DNA of 64,000 nt from Methylorubrum salsuginis (GTDB lineage: Bacteria; Pseudomonadota; Alphaproteobacteria; Rhizobiales; Beijerinckiaceae). A program made the position numbers and the translations under genes. Of the stretch, positions 46,201 to 55,843 are shown piece by piece. Every line of letters begins with the position of its first letter. Within the stretch, counting starts at the first letter, position 1. The notes beneath the pieces were generated by a model that was given only the letters and a program-made list of their open reading frames with translations, was not told the origin of the DNA and ran no database searches. The stretch covers positions 81,165 to 145,164 of the forward strand of contig NZ_FOSV01000003.1 in the NCBI RefSeq assembly GCF_900114375.1, read 5' to 3'.

Positions 46201-47698
46201 AATTGGTGCCGTCATGGGCGTAGACGTCGGCACGCGCGATCAGGTTGCGGTTCGGCCGCGCCCCGGCGGAATTGTCGAAGAGGTAGACCCGCACGTCGCG
46301 TCCGCGCACCGTCTCGGGCAGCTTCGCGATCAGGGCCTCGATGTCGTCGATGCTGAGATAGTTCACCACGGCGACGCCGATCGCGCCCAGCGTGGCCGGG
46401 GTGCGGCGGTAGACCGAGACCCGACGCTTGCGCCCATCGATCCTGAGGGTGGCGCGCTCCGGGACCAGCGCGGATTCGAGCCTGTCGAGGAAGTCCTCGG
46501 CATGCCGGCCCCAGGCGTTGCGCTCGGCGAAGGCCTGGGCCTGGGTGCCGAGCGCGACCGTGTCGGCCGGCGCCGCGAGCGCCTTGAGCATCGCGTCCCT
46601 CAGACCGCCCGGCGTGGCGGCGGCATAGGTGAGGCCGATGCCCTCCTCGGCGACGAAGTCGAGGGTCGGCGTGCTCGGCACGATCACGGGCTTGCCGTAG
46701 GTGGCCGCGAGCAGCACCGAGCCCGAGGTCAGGATCTCGCGATAGGGCAGGACGATCGCATCCGCGGCGGCGCAGATCCGGGCGAGGTCCTGCGGCGGCA
46801 GGAAGCCAGTGAGCACCCGCAGCTTCGGGTTCATCTCGGCGAGCAGCTTGATGCTGCCCGGCGAGAACGGCGACACCGGCTTCCCGGCGATGACCAGATA
46901 GGCGTTCGGGTGCCGGGCGGAGACCTCCTCAAAGGCGGCGAGCAGGAGGTCGATGCCCTTGTAGGGACGCAACTGCCCCACCATGGCGAAGACGAACGCG
47001 TCCTCGGGCAGGCTCAGGAGCCAGCGGGCGCGGTCCTTCGGCGGCGCCGGCGGGTAGTAGCCGACATAGCTGCCGTGGGGGACGACGATCACCTTGGCGG
47101 GATCGACCGGATAGACGGCGTTGACCGCCTCGATGGCCGCCGCGCTGTGCACGTGGACGACATCGGCGAGCGCCGACAGCTCCGTGAGGAAGACGACCTC
47201 GAAATCGCCCAGGCGCCGGTCGTGCGAGAGCTTGTTGTGGATGGTCCAGACGAACAGGCCGCCGCCCGCCCTGAACAGCCGGACGGCGGCCAGGAAGTCG
47301 TCGGCCCGCCCCTGGAACTCGTGGAGATCGTTGGCGCCGCCGAAGATCGGCTCGGGCCAGTGCAGATGGAACACCACGGGCCGCGTCTCGGTCGAGAGGG
47401 CGGCGAGCGCCTCCTCGATCGTCCCGTAGGACAGCTCGCCGGCCTTCCGGACGGCGCTGTAGAGGCCGGTCTGGTAAGGGTTGTTCGAGGAATAATCGGG
47501 AAAGGCGAACAGGCGGATGTCGCCGCGCGGCTTGCCCGCCGCGACATCGGCCGCCACCGCCTTCGCGGTGGCCGGTGCGACGTGATCGGGGGCGGCGGGC
47601 GCCTCGGGAGCGGCGGGCGCGAGCCCTTCCGGCGGGACGGCCTCGGCAGCGGGAGTCGATTCGTCCTGACTCCCGGATCGCCGATCGACGTTCACCAT
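43229..47698 (-). CDS. multi-domain glycosyltransferase (GT4-like, GT2, GT2)
   Basis: 1489 residues, no membrane segment. Three transferase modules are visible: a GT-B module (about 60-410) with VVPHGSYVGYYPP, VGQLRPYKGIDLLL and the ISEILTSGSVLL-like nucleotide-sugar region; a GT-A module (about 435-680) with VAVVNYLSIDDIEAL, NSGYAGGNNALL and LNPDVAV plus EDYFLYYEETHWCLS; and a second GT-A module (about 1035-1250) with VTVVMPVFNREKIVGEAIESVLAQ, VVDDGSKDDS and YIDSDN. A 350-residue beta-rich segment (690-1035) separates the last two. The C-terminal 240 residues match nothing obvious. It probably builds a surface glycan repeat. Sugar and acceptor are unknown. Confidence 0.9.
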   Translation of the reverse strand: MVNVDRRSGSQDESTPAAEAVPPEGLAPAAPEAPAAPDHVAPATAKAVAADVAAGKPRGDIRLFAFPDYSSNNPYQTGLYSAVRKAGELSYGTIEEALAALSTETRPVVFHLHWPEPIFGGANDLHEFQGRADDFLAAVRLFRAGGGLFVWTIHNKLSHDRRLGDFEVVFLTELSALADVVHVHSAAAIEAVNAVYPVDPAKVIVVPHGSYVGYYPPAPPKDRARWLLSLPEDAFVFAMVGQLRPYKGIDLLLAAFEEVSARHPNAYLVIAGKPVSPFSPGSIKLLAEMNPKLRVLTGFLPPQDLARICAAADAIVLPYREILTSGSVLLAATYGKPVIVPSTPTLDFVAEEGIGLTYAAATPGGLRDAMLKALAAPADTVALGTQAQAFAERNAWGRHAEDFLDRLESALVPERATLRIDGRKRRVSVYRRTPATLGAIGVAVVNYLSIDDIEALIAKLPETVRGRDVRVYLFDNSAGARPNRNLIARADVYAHDGTNSGYAGGNNALLELMRQEGCEYGFILNPDVAVTSATFETLLDNARPDAVLAPAVINADGHVGYGGGVVFASAEGVVVNQLFEGQAVGVLPAEPYEVDVLNGCALFVPLALLPKIGHIPEDYFLYYEETHWCLSFKDKGVTCVVCPTARVAHNKRSKAGHFPALYYTYYLLRNRFVFASRWNEALGGGAYDADAIAAAIRRDFVAPWREKIARLNPGLMRVFERGVAAAIEDGCKGVTGRIDLPARLDQVDLKDAVACDGRIERFGGGAARGWIVEKDRDGRWVPGQLWVFRDGSPVRGIDVTEDRGDVQGAGFVRRSGFNVAASFAVADGEVHQFELRSRGDGRRVPFVRGIGGTPEDRPRAEQRPTEHKAAFGAIFGGRLEGWAYDAAHPGIATLVDVTIDFDLEFDPETGASIGTGTSITVRNVEANQYRPDLKKAGIGDGAHAFQIALPNEAFRYETIEATLRLAGREQVLAKRQITVINPDRGFRSDFTFEEFLRWSYVEERMPFGQLERIPAILEAIDFERTLRVSRAKDVPQTELVTVVMPVFNREKIVGEAIESVLAQTYGHFELIVVDDGSKDDSVAVVRAFDDPRIRLIELERNSGVSAARNAGLRAGTGPFVAYIDSDNVWGPDYLAVMLDAFRQQPEATSAYAGQEIWEYLPSLDRDEFRSVRMAPFNRARLERRNFIDLNVFMHRRESFERFGGFNESMRRLVDWELILRYTVERPPAFLPVTLGRYRIARADNQITVVEDHLANLALLRQPTPLTDLRAVKGAAAPPLAVFVHASGPGAFEAWKEANRALVADRRVFAAWPAGGGAEGIGPDGAVSAFESVPAALAACCDVLSENVSGGDALLLIGADYVLSGRWAEVYATASAEGRFDALTGRLYKGQRRPDGNTIFEDHMPLKIAASVIAWHFSPRMHGVVAAQLTADYMILPPSSVRRLQVCAALKSDLDEAVARFFGYSASGPVRGLYAPDLSAFAIADVPFRL

Positions 47699-48044
47699 CG
47701 TCACTCTTCTCCGGAGCCTGCCACAACCTGGATGAAGGCGAGGCGCAGCACCGTGCCGCCTCGCGCGGAATTCACGGCACGCGTGTCGCGTGCGCCTTCT
47801 TGCGCACCGCACCTACTATGCGACGCGACGGGCCGCAAGGGCGCGCGGAAGCGGCCTATTCCGGGAAAGACTGTTTTTCCAATAGATTAGACTAACACAA
47901 TCCGGAAGATACCAGCGCAATATTGCCGCCACAAAAGATCTGTCCGGACCGGCTTTCGAGGAGGCCAGATCGGGATCTCTGCGCGACCGGTCCGAACCCT
48001 GTCGGCGGCACACCGGGGGGCGCCCGAAGGTGCGGAAGGGTTCC
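47699..48044. other. intergenic region upstream of the large glycosyltransferase
   Basis: 346 bp. Locally AT-rich (47865-47945) with GACTGTTTTTCCAATAGATT and AACACAATCCGGAAGATA, so the minus-strand promoter of the glycosyltransferase is likely here. No gene is seen. Confidence 0.35.
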
Positions 48045-48467
48045 TCAGTCCCCGTGAAACCGGCGACTGCGCATCCCGATCGAGTCGTAGTTCGCCTTGG
48101 GCGCCTCGACCGGGGCGGCAGGCTCCACCGGCGGGGGCAGCTTGGCGATCCGGTCGATGTGCACGCCCGCGTAATTGCCGCGGCGCCAGGCCAGCGTCAC
48201 CCGCATGACGAAATCACGGCCGACCACCTTGAGCATGAAACTGGGCGGCAGCTCCCAGGAACTCGGCACGCCGAGCTTGGCCCCGGATTTCGAGATATCC
48301 TTGATGTTGCACGGGATCTCGGTACCGTCGAACAGGCGGATCAGTGCGATCCAGTTCGTCGCCATGCGGGCTTCGCGCCGCTGCACGAGGCCATCGGCGG
48401 ACACGCCGTCCAACCCCGCATCCGCGGCGGGGGAACGGGTGGCATCATGGCTGTGATGATCCGGCAT
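48045..48467 (-). CDS. PilZ domain protein
   Basis: 140 residues. An Arg-rich start of the PilZ domain (VQRREARMATNWIALIRL) and the DxSxxG motif (NIKDISKSGAKLG) are present. PilZ domains commonly bind cyclic di-GMP, and the RxxxR (RREAR) part appears as an overlapping pattern so binding is plausible but not certain. Next to a large glycosyltransferase, a role in cyclic di-GMP control of a surface polysaccharide is an inference from position. Confidence 0.85.
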   Translation of the reverse strand: MPDHHSHDATRSPAADAGLDGVSADGLVQRREARMATNWIALIRLFDGTEIPCNIKDISKSGAKLGVPSSWELPPSFMLKVVGRDFVMRVTLAWRRGNYAGVHIDRIAKLPPPVEPAAPVEAPKANYDSIGMRSRRFHGD

Positions 48468-48724
48468 CGAGCGGTTCGCGGTGGCTCCAGCAAACGTGAC
48501 TTAACAAGAATGTGTTTCCACAAAGTTGTCTGCCGCCACTCACGCTCAGATTGCATCCCCGCCCAGCGCACGCCGCACCGCACAAATAGTCAACTCTTCT
48601 CGCGGCGCACCATGGAATTCTGCAACGGACAGGTCGATTCTCCGCTTGCAAGACGTGAACGACTGATTAACGTGGCTCCCGTTCCGACGCGTTCGAAGAT
48701 TGGCCCCAGGCAGGGAGTGGTCCC

Positions 48725-48886
48725 ATGTCCGAGCATATTCGCGTGAAACCGACCCAGGACGGCACCTACACGGTCTACCGTGGCACGCTCGCCCTCGTGT
48801 CGGGCCTCACTCGGCTGCAAGCCGAACGCTACGAGGCCAGCATCGCCCAGCGGCTGCGCGCCGCCTCGGCGATGGTCGCCGGCTGA
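48725..48886 (+). CDS. 53-residue small protein, unknown
   Basis: ATG at 48725, TGA at 48884. The N-terminal MSEHIRVKPTQDGTYTVYRG looks like a small beta sheet and the rest is a helix, LQAERYEASIAQRLRAASAM. A promoter-like AT-rich region precedes it and a strong terminator follows within 30 bp, which together support a real gene. No family is recognised. Confidence 0.65.
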   Translation: MSEHIRVKPTQDGTYTVYRGTLALVSGLTRLQAERYEASIAQRLRAASAMVAG

Positions 48887-48913
48887 CCGGCCGCCTCACC
48901 GCACCAACGTCGA

Positions 48914-48946
48914 GGGCGCGGCGCCGGCGGGGGCCGCGCCCTTTTT
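48914..48946 (+). terminator. Rho-independent terminator of the 53-residue gene
   Basis: Stem GGGCGCGGC (48914-48922) and GCCGCGCCC (48933-48941) with a 10-nt loop, followed directly by TTTTT. Very convincing intrinsic terminator. It also overlaps the end of cutA on the other strand. Confidence 0.82.
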
Positions 48947-49289
48947 CATGGCGAAGCGCGAGTCTCCGCCAGTATCCAGGCCGCGGTGTCCGGATCGGCG
49001 TCGGCCGCGGGCAGATGAAGGATGATCGGCGTCTCGTAGGGGTGGCGCTCCTTGAGGGCGGCGCCGAGGGCACCGGCCAGCCCCTCCCGGCTCTTGAGGA
49101 TGGCGACGACCTCGGTCGACCGCTCGACCGCACCCTTCCACGAATAGACCGACTGCATGTCGGGCAGCACGTTCACGCAGGCCGCGAGCCGCGCCCGCAC
49201 CAGCGCCTCGCCCGCACCAGCGCCTCGCCCACGGAGAGCGCCGTCGGGGCGTCGGGGAAGGTCGTATAGACGAGGAGCATGCGCTCCAT
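48946..49289 (-). pseudogene. cutA: divalent-cation tolerance protein CutA, frameshifted by a 17-bp duplication
   Basis: CutA homologue split across two frames. The first part begins [20 protein letters not shown] and reads to LVRAR. Then the frame is lost and stops at about 49173. The rest, [17 protein letters not shown] to the normal end near ILAETRASP, lies in the frame that follows. A perfect 17-bp tandem duplication (49194-49227) sits exactly at the junction. Removing one copy restores [17 protein letters not shown], the normal CutA sequence. So the gene is probably inactive unless frameshifting or loss of a copy restores it. CutA is a trimeric protein linked to metal tolerance. Confidence 0.85.
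49194..49227. repeat. perfect 17-bp tandem duplication in cutA
   Basis: CCCGCACCAGCGCCTCG occurs twice in direct succession (49194-49210 and 49211-49227). The length is not a multiple of three, so it shifts the cutA frame. Confidence 0.95.
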
Positions 49290-49385
49290 GCTATGGCTCT
49301 CCGTGGCAGGCGAGCGCGACGAGCGCCGTCCGGACCTCCATGGAACCGGTGCGGCCTGCATCCGTCAACGGGGCTGACAGAACCG

Positions 49386-50156
49386 ATGCCGCGGCGTTTT
49401 TCACGGATCGCCTTCGTGGCGAGCCCCACGCCGGAGGCGCGGGAGGCGGCGGACCTGCTGATGCGCCGCTACGACCACGTCCCGCCGGAAGAGGCCGACG
49501 TGGTGGTGGCGCTCGGCGGCGACGGCCTGATGCTGCAGGTGCTCCACCGCTTCATGAACGAGCCGAAGCCGATCTACGGCATGAACCGCGGCACGGTCGG
49601 CTTCCTGATGAACGAGTTCCGCGAGGACGCCCTGCTGGAGCGGCTGGAGGCGACCAAGCGCTCGACGATCCACCCGCTGACCATGGTGGCGACCGACATC
49701 GAGGGGCGCAGCCACACGGCGCGGGCGATCAACGAAGTCTCGATGCTGCGCCAGACCCACCAGACCGCCAAGCTCAGGATCTCGGTGGACGATCACGTGC
49801 GCCTGCCCGAACTCATCGCCGACGGCATCCTCGTGGCGACGCCCGCGGGCTCGACCGCCTACAACCTCTCGGTCGGCGGGCCGATCCTACCGCTGAACGC
49901 CCAACTCCTGGCGCTGACCCCGATCTCGGCCTTCCGCCCCCGACGCTGGCGCGGGGCCCTGCTGCCGAATCACGGGCGCATCCGCATCGACGTGATCGAC
50001 GCCACCTACCGCCCGGTGGCGGCGGTGGCCGACCACACCGAGGTCCGCCGGGTCTGCACGGTCGAGACCTGGCTCGACCACGCCACCAGCCTCGTCCTGC
50101 TGCACGATCCGGGGCACAGCCTGGAGGAGCGGATCCTGCGGGAGCAGTTCGGCTGA
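49386..50156 (+). CDS. nadK: NAD kinase
   Basis: Phosphorylates NAD to NADP. 256 residues from the ATG at 49386. GGDGLMLQ (about 45-52), [10 protein letters not shown] and [22 protein letters not shown] are the family motifs in order. An in-frame upstream start adds only an Arg/Pro-rich leader. It is divergent from cutA with less than 100 bp between them. Confidence 0.95.
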   Translation: MPRRFSRIAFVASPTPEAREAADLLMRRYDHVPPEEADVVVALGGDGLMLQVLHRFMNEPKPIYGMNRGTVGFLMNEFREDALLERLEATKRSTIHPLTMVATDIEGRSHTARAINEVSMLRQTHQTAKLRISVDDHVRLPELIADGILVATPAGSTAYNLSVGGPILPLNAQLLALTPISAFRPRRWRGALLPNHGRIRIDVIDATYRPVAAVADHTEVRRVCTVETWLDHATSLVLLHDPGHSLEERILREQFG

Positions 50157-50175
50157 GCGGCCTTACGCCGCCCGC

Positions 50176-51570
50176 TCAGGGATTGCGCAGCACCGGCACG
50201 GTCTTGGGCGAGCCGAGGTCGTAGGTCTTGTTACGCAGGGGATCGAGGCGGGTGCCCTCGGAGGCATCGAACGCCTTCGGGCGCTGGCCATCCACCGTCG
50301 CGCCGTCGAGGGCCAGCGACGAGTTCGAGCCCGGCGCGTAGGCTGAGGCGCGGCCCGGCGTGCCGGCGGGCTGGGGCGCATTCGGCTCGGCGGTGTTGGG
50401 ATCGACCTTGTCGACGCCGCCGGAATCGGGCTGCGGCGCCTCCTTGCGCGCGCGCTCCACCTGCCGCCAGCGGGTGACGTTGCGCTGGTGACCCTCCAGC
50501 GAATCGGCGAAGGCGTGGCCGCCGGTGCCGTCGGCGACGAAGTAGAGATCCTTGGTCCGCGACGGGTTCGCCACGGCCTCCAGCGCCGCACGGCCCGGAT
50601 TGGCAATCGGCCCCGGCGGCAGGCCCTCGATCACGTAGGTGTTGTAGGGGGTCGGGCGGTCGATCTCGGAACGCAGGATGCCGCGCCCGAGGGTGCCGCG
50701 CCCGCCGACGAGGCCGTAGACGATGGTCGGGTCGGATTGCAGCTTCATCCGCTTCTGCAGGCGGTTGACGAACACGCCGGCTACCCGCGGGCGCTCGTCG
50801 GCCCGGCCCGTCTCCTTCTCGACGATCGAGGCCAAGGTCACCATCTCGGCGGGCGTCTTGACCGGCACGTCGGGGCTGCGACGCTGCCAGATCTGCGCCA
50901 GCACCTCGCGCTGCTTCGCCCGCATCAGGTTGACGATCTGCTGGCGCGTCGCGCCGCGTTCGAACTTGTAGGTATCGGGCAGGAGCGAGCCCTCCGGCGG
51001 CGTCTCGGCGATCTCGCCGGAGAGCACGTCGTTCTCGTTCAGGCGCGTCACGATCTGCTCCGAGGTCAGGCCCTCGGGGAAGGTGATGGCGTGCTGGACC
51101 TGACGGCCGTTGGCCAGCGTGTCGATGGCGTCGCGGACGCTGGCATGGGCCTTGAACACGTACTCGCCGTGCTTGAGCGGGCCCTTGCCGCCGAAGCGGG
51201 CGGTCAACTCGAACAGGTTGGGATGGTCGATCACGCCCTCGCGGTGAAGAATCTGCGCGATCTCGGAGGTGCCGCTGCGGTTGGGGATCACCACCACCTT
51301 GTCGGCGGGCAGCGGCCCCGGCTCGGTGGCCTGCCGGTTGAACAGCGTGACCACAACCATGGCGCCGAGCGCGGCGATGACCCCGAGGGTCAGGAAGCCG
51401 CTGACGGCGGCGAGCAAGCCGCCGCGACGGCGCTCCGGCTTCTCGGGCGGGGGCGGGGCGACGGTGGGCTTGAGCGCCTCGCTCGGGCTGCGCGGGGACA
51501 GGCGGTTGGGCAGCGACGGCTCATCGGAGGCCGGCGGCGGCGAGGGCGGCGCTTGTCGTCTGCGGAACAT
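50176..51570 (-). CDS. mltG: endolytic transglycosylase MltG
   Basis: Cleaves nascent peptidoglycan glycan strands and sets their length. 464 residues from the ATG at 51570: a Pro-rich cytoplasmic N-terminus, one membrane helix (51-75), a LysM-like region with IPNRSGTSEIAQILHREGVI, then the YceG domain with the catalytic Glu in ASIVEKETGRADERP and QSDPTIVYG. The tail is Pro/Thr-rich. It follows fabF on the same strand, the usual order fabD-fabG-acpP-fabF-mltG. Confidence 0.94.
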   Translation of the reverse strand: MFRRRQAPPSPPPASDEPSLPNRLSPRSPSEALKPTVAPPPPEKPERRRGGLLAAVSGFLTLGVIAALGAMVVVTLFNRQATEPGPLPADKVVVIPNRSGTSEIAQILHREGVIDHPNLFELTARFGGKGPLKHGEYVFKAHASVRDAIDTLANGRQVQHAITFPEGLTSEQIVTRLNENDVLSGEIAETPPEGSLLPDTYKFERGATRQQIVNLMRAKQREVLAQIWQRRSPDVPVKTPAEMVTLASIVEKETGRADERPRVAGVFVNRLQKRMKLQSDPTIVYGLVGGRGTLGRGILRSEIDRPTPYNTYVIEGLPPGPIANPGRAALEAVANPSRTKDLYFVADGTGGHAFADSLEGHQRNVTRWRQVERARKEAPQPDSGGVDKVDPNTAEPNAPQPAGTPGRASAYAPGSNSSLALDGATVDGQRPKAFDASEGTRLDPLRNKTYDLGSPKTVPVLRNP

Positions 51571-51714
51571 CGGAACCCTGCTGCGAGCCGCGCACGATTC
51601 TCGACGAATCGTCGCCGGGCTTCCCGGAGCCATAAGGCTCACGGCCGGCTGCGCGTGTCGAGCAGGACCCTTATGCGGTTTTGTGGCGAAATGGCGTTAA
51701 CGCGCGGCCGCCGC

Positions 51715-52977
<1,263 letters not shown>

Positions 52978-53086
52978 CGCACGTTCCCGATCGATCCGCG
53001 ACCCGGCCCTGCGACCGGGGCGCCATTGAACAAAGGTTGTCGGCGCGCGGGGTCTCTCGACCCCGCCCGCACGAGGACGCCTGAGA

Positions 53087-53323
53087 TCAGGCGGAGTTCT
53101 TTTCCAGGAACTTGACCGCGTCGCCGACCGTCTGAATGGTCTCGGCGGCGTCGTCCGGGATCTCGACGTTGAACTCCTCCTCGAACGCCATCACCAGCTC
53201 GACGGTGTCGAGGCTGTCGGCGCCGAGATCGTCGATGAAGTTGGAGGCCTCGGTGACCTTCTCCGGCTCGACGCCCAGGTGCTCGACGACGATCTTCTTC
53301 ACGCGCTCGGCGATATCGCTCAT
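53087..53323 (-). CDS. acpP: acyl carrier protein
   Basis: 78 residues, acidic. It carries growing acyl chains on 4'-phosphopantetheine attached to Ser37 in [20 protein letters not shown]. The start at 53323 gives the standard [11 protein letters not shown]-terminus. The longer in-frame upstream reading is noise. Located between fabG and fabF. Confidence 0.97.
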   Translation of the reverse strand: MSDIAERVKKIVVEHLGVEPEKVTEASNFIDDLGADSLDTVELVMAFEEEFNVEIPDDAAETIQTVGDAVKFLEKNSA

Positions 53324-53582
53324 CGTTCTTGGTCCTCGTCTTCTTCGATCGTGGTGGTGTTGTTTCGACGAAAGCGCCGTGGCCGCCTTCCCGCTTCGGG
53401 GATTCTTCGAGACGGCCGTTGTTCGATCGCGCGTGGTTTGGAAAGCCGCAACCCGCTGAACCGTCAACTCCCCTGCACGGCTGAGCCGGGTGTTAACACA
53501 GGGTTTCCGTGCTGGCGAGAGGCGGTTCAGAAAGCGTTCAGTGGCGTGGTTTTTCGGTCAGAAACCATCTCTGTGGACGGGT

Positions 53583-54323
53583 TCAGACCATCGCCATGCC
53601 GCCGTTGACGTGGAGCGTCTGGCCGGTGACGTAGGCGGCTTCCTCCGAGGCCAGATAGACCGCCGCAGCGCCGATCTCCGCCCCCGTGCCGAGGCGCCCG
53701 GCGGGCACGCGGGTCAGGATCGTCTCGCGCTGCTTCTCGTTCAGCGCGTCCGTCATCGCCGAGCCGATGAAGCCCGGCGCGATGCAGTTGACGGTGACGT
53801 TGCGGCTCGCGACTTCCGCCGCCAGCGCCTTCGTCATGCCCACGAGCCCGGCTTTCGCCGCGGCGTAATTGCCCTGGCCCGGATTGCCGGTGGTGCCGAC
53901 GACCGAGCCGATGCCGATGATGCGGCCGTAGCGGCGCTTCATCATGCCCCTGAGTGCGGCCCGCGACAGCCGGAAGGCGGCGGTGAGGTTGACGTTGAGG
54001 ACCGCCTCCCACTCCTCGTCCTTCATCCGCATGAAAAGGTTGTCGCGGGTGATGCCGGCGTTGTTGACGAGGATGTCGAGCCCGCCGAGCGCCGATTCGG
54101 CCGCCGGCAGCAGCGCCTCGACCGCTTCCTTGTCGGCGAGGTTGGCCTCGACCACGGCGACGCGCTCGCCCCCGAGCTCGGCCGCGAGTTCGTCGAGCAC
54201 GCTTTTGCGCGTGCCCGACAGGGCGACATGGGCGCCTTGCGCGTGCAGCGCGCGGGCGATGGCGCCGCCGAGGCCGCCGGTCGCGCCGGTGACGAGGGCC
54301 TTGCGGCCGGTCAGGTCGAACAT
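53583..54323 (-). CDS. fabG: 3-oxoacyl-ACP reductase
   Basis: NADPH-dependent reduction of 3-ketoacyl-ACP. 246 residues, SDR fold. VTGATGGLGGAIARAL (GxxxGxG, about 12-27), NNAG (about 87-90), and YAAAKAGLVG (YxxxK). Second gene of the fabD-fabG-acpP-fabF series, 21 bp after the fabD stop. Confidence 0.95.
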   Translation of the reverse strand: MFDLTGRKALVTGATGGLGGAIARALHAQGAHVALSGTRKSVLDELAAELGGERVAVVEANLADKEAVEALLPAAESALGGLDILVNNAGITRDNLFMRMKDEEWEAVLNVNLTAAFRLSRAALRGMMKRRYGRIIGIGSVVGTTGNPGQGNYAAAKAGLVGMTKALAAEVASRNVTVNCIAPGFIGSAMTDALNEKQRETILTRVPAGRLGTGAEIGAAAVYLASEEAAYVTGQTLHVNGGMAMV

Positions 54324-54344
54324 CGGATTGTCCCCGGATAACGA

Positions 54345-55277
54345 TTAAGCGTAGGCGGCGACGTCGTCGGGCGTGCCGACGGCGGTGGCGGTGGCGCCCG
54401 ATGCGATGCGCTTGACGAGGCCGGTCAGCACCTTGCCGGCGCCGAGTTCATGGAAGCGATCGACGCCGGCTTCCGCCATGGCGGCGACGCTCTCGCTCCA
54501 GCGCACGGTGCCGGTGACCTGGGCGACCAAGGCCTCGCGGATCGCCGCCGGATCGGTGAGCGGGCCCGCCGTGACGTTGGCGTAGACCGGCACGACGGGC
54601 GGGTTCAGCGTCACCTCGGCGAGCGCCGCCTTCATGGTCTCGGCGGCGGGCGCCATCAGGGCGCAATGGAACGGAGCGGAGACGTTCAGCAGCACCGCGC
54701 GGCGCACGCCTCGAGACTGCGCCAGCGCCATCGCCCGCTCGACCGCCTCCTTGTGGCCCGACAGCACGACCTGCCCGGCGCCGTTGTCGTTGGCGACCCC
54801 GCAGACCATGCCCTCGGCGGCCTCTTCGGCGATGGCGCGGGCGGTCTCGAGATCGGGCCCGAGCAGGGCCGCCATGGCGCCGACGCCCGGCGCCACCGCC
54901 TTCTGCATCGCTTGGCCCCGGATGCGCAGCAGGCGGGCCGCGTCGGCAACGGAGAAAGTTCCGGCAGCCGCGAGCGCCGAATATTCACCGAGCGAGTGGC
55001 CCGCGACGAAGGCCGCGTCGCGGGCGAGATCGAGGCCGCGCTCGGCCTCCAGCGTCCGCAGCACCGCGAGGCTCGCCGCCATCAGCGCCGGCTGGGCGTT
55101 CGCCGTCAGCGTCAGCTCGTCGGCAGGCCCCTCGAACATCAGCTTCGACAGGTTCTGGCCGAGGGCCTCGTCGACCTCGGCGAAGACCGCGCGGGCGTCG
55201 GGGAAGGATTCGGCGAGCGCCTTGCCCATGCCGACCGCCTGGCTGCCCTGCCCCGGAAAGATGAAGGCCCGCGTCAT
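54345..55277 (-). CDS. fabD: malonyl-CoA:ACP transacylase
   Basis: Loads malonyl groups from CoA onto ACP. 310 residues. FPGQGSQAVGMG (7-18) and the nucleophile Ser95 in GHSLGEYSALAA, with His in VSAPFHCALMAPA. The start at 55277 gives the normal N-terminus; upstream sequence adds an unrelated leader. Confidence 0.95.
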   Translation of the reverse strand: MTRAFIFPGQGSQAVGMGKALAESFPDARAVFAEVDEALGQNLSKLMFEGPADELTLTANAQPALMAASLAVLRTLEAERGLDLARDAAFVAGHSLGEYSALAAAGTFSVADAARLLRIRGQAMQKAVAPGVGAMAALLGPDLETARAIAEEAAEGMVCGVANDNGAGQVVLSGHKEAVERAMALAQSRGVRRAVLLNVSAPFHCALMAPAAETMKAALAEVTLNPPVVPVYANVTAGPLTDPAAIREALVAQVTGTVRWSESVAAMAEAGVDRFHELGAGKVLTGLVKRIASGATATAVGTPDDVAAYA

Positions 55278-55513
55278 GCCGCTCGTCGTCCCCGCCGTCT
55301 TCGTGCACGCCGCCGAAGCAGGCGCCCCGGCGGAATCAAGGTGCGGCGGACTGGCACCGCGAACAGCGGGTGTCAACAATGCAACGCACAAGACGGAAGC
55401 TTGGCAAAGAAGTTTGGGCTGAGCCCGGCCGATCACGATGGTCACGCTCGAACCGGCGGGGAATCCGGCGCGTTCACTCCTCGATCCTCGTCCAGATCGG
55501 GGGAGTCTCGATA

Positions 55514-55843
55514 ATGTTCAGGACTTCGTTTCCGCAGGAAGCGGTCGGGCGGGCGCACAGCCTGATCGGCGCCTACGAGAGCGCTCAGATGGGCCTCTCC
55601 AACCTTTCGCATGCGTTCTGCGCCGAACTCCGGCCCACCCTCGACCGGCTCGGGCCGATGGGCATTCCCTACCTCAAGGCGCTTCGCCACGACCTGGAGC
55701 AGCGGACGCGGCAGGCGCGCAAGACGGCGCCGATCTTCATCGACCGGCTCACCGACCCGATGCTGGACCGCCGGCTGATTGCCTCCCGCGCGTTGCTCGA
55801 CACGGTGCGGGCCGAAGCCAAGGCCCGCGGCCTCACGCTCTGA
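55514..55843 (+). CDS. small helical protein, unknown
   Basis: 109 residues beginning MFRTSFPQEAVGRAHSLIGA. Mostly helical and charged, with LSNLSHAFCAELRPTLDRL and a C-terminal RALLDTVRAEAKARG helix. ATG at 55514 lies downstream of a GGGGGAGTC stretch. No family is recognised. It is convergent with the HD-GYP gene, their ends overlapping by 11 bp, and a perfect hairpin lies at the junction. Confidence 0.6.
   Translation: MFRTSFPQEAVGRAHSLIGAYESAQMGLSNLSHAFCAELRPTLDRLGPMGIPYLKALRHDLEQRTRQARKTAPIFIDRLTDPMLDRRLIASRALLDTVRAEAKARGLTL

Noticed and set aside
44870..47890. A 1006-codon open frame opposite the glycosyltransferase
   Set aside because: Same reason: a shadow of the real coding strand with no recognisable product.
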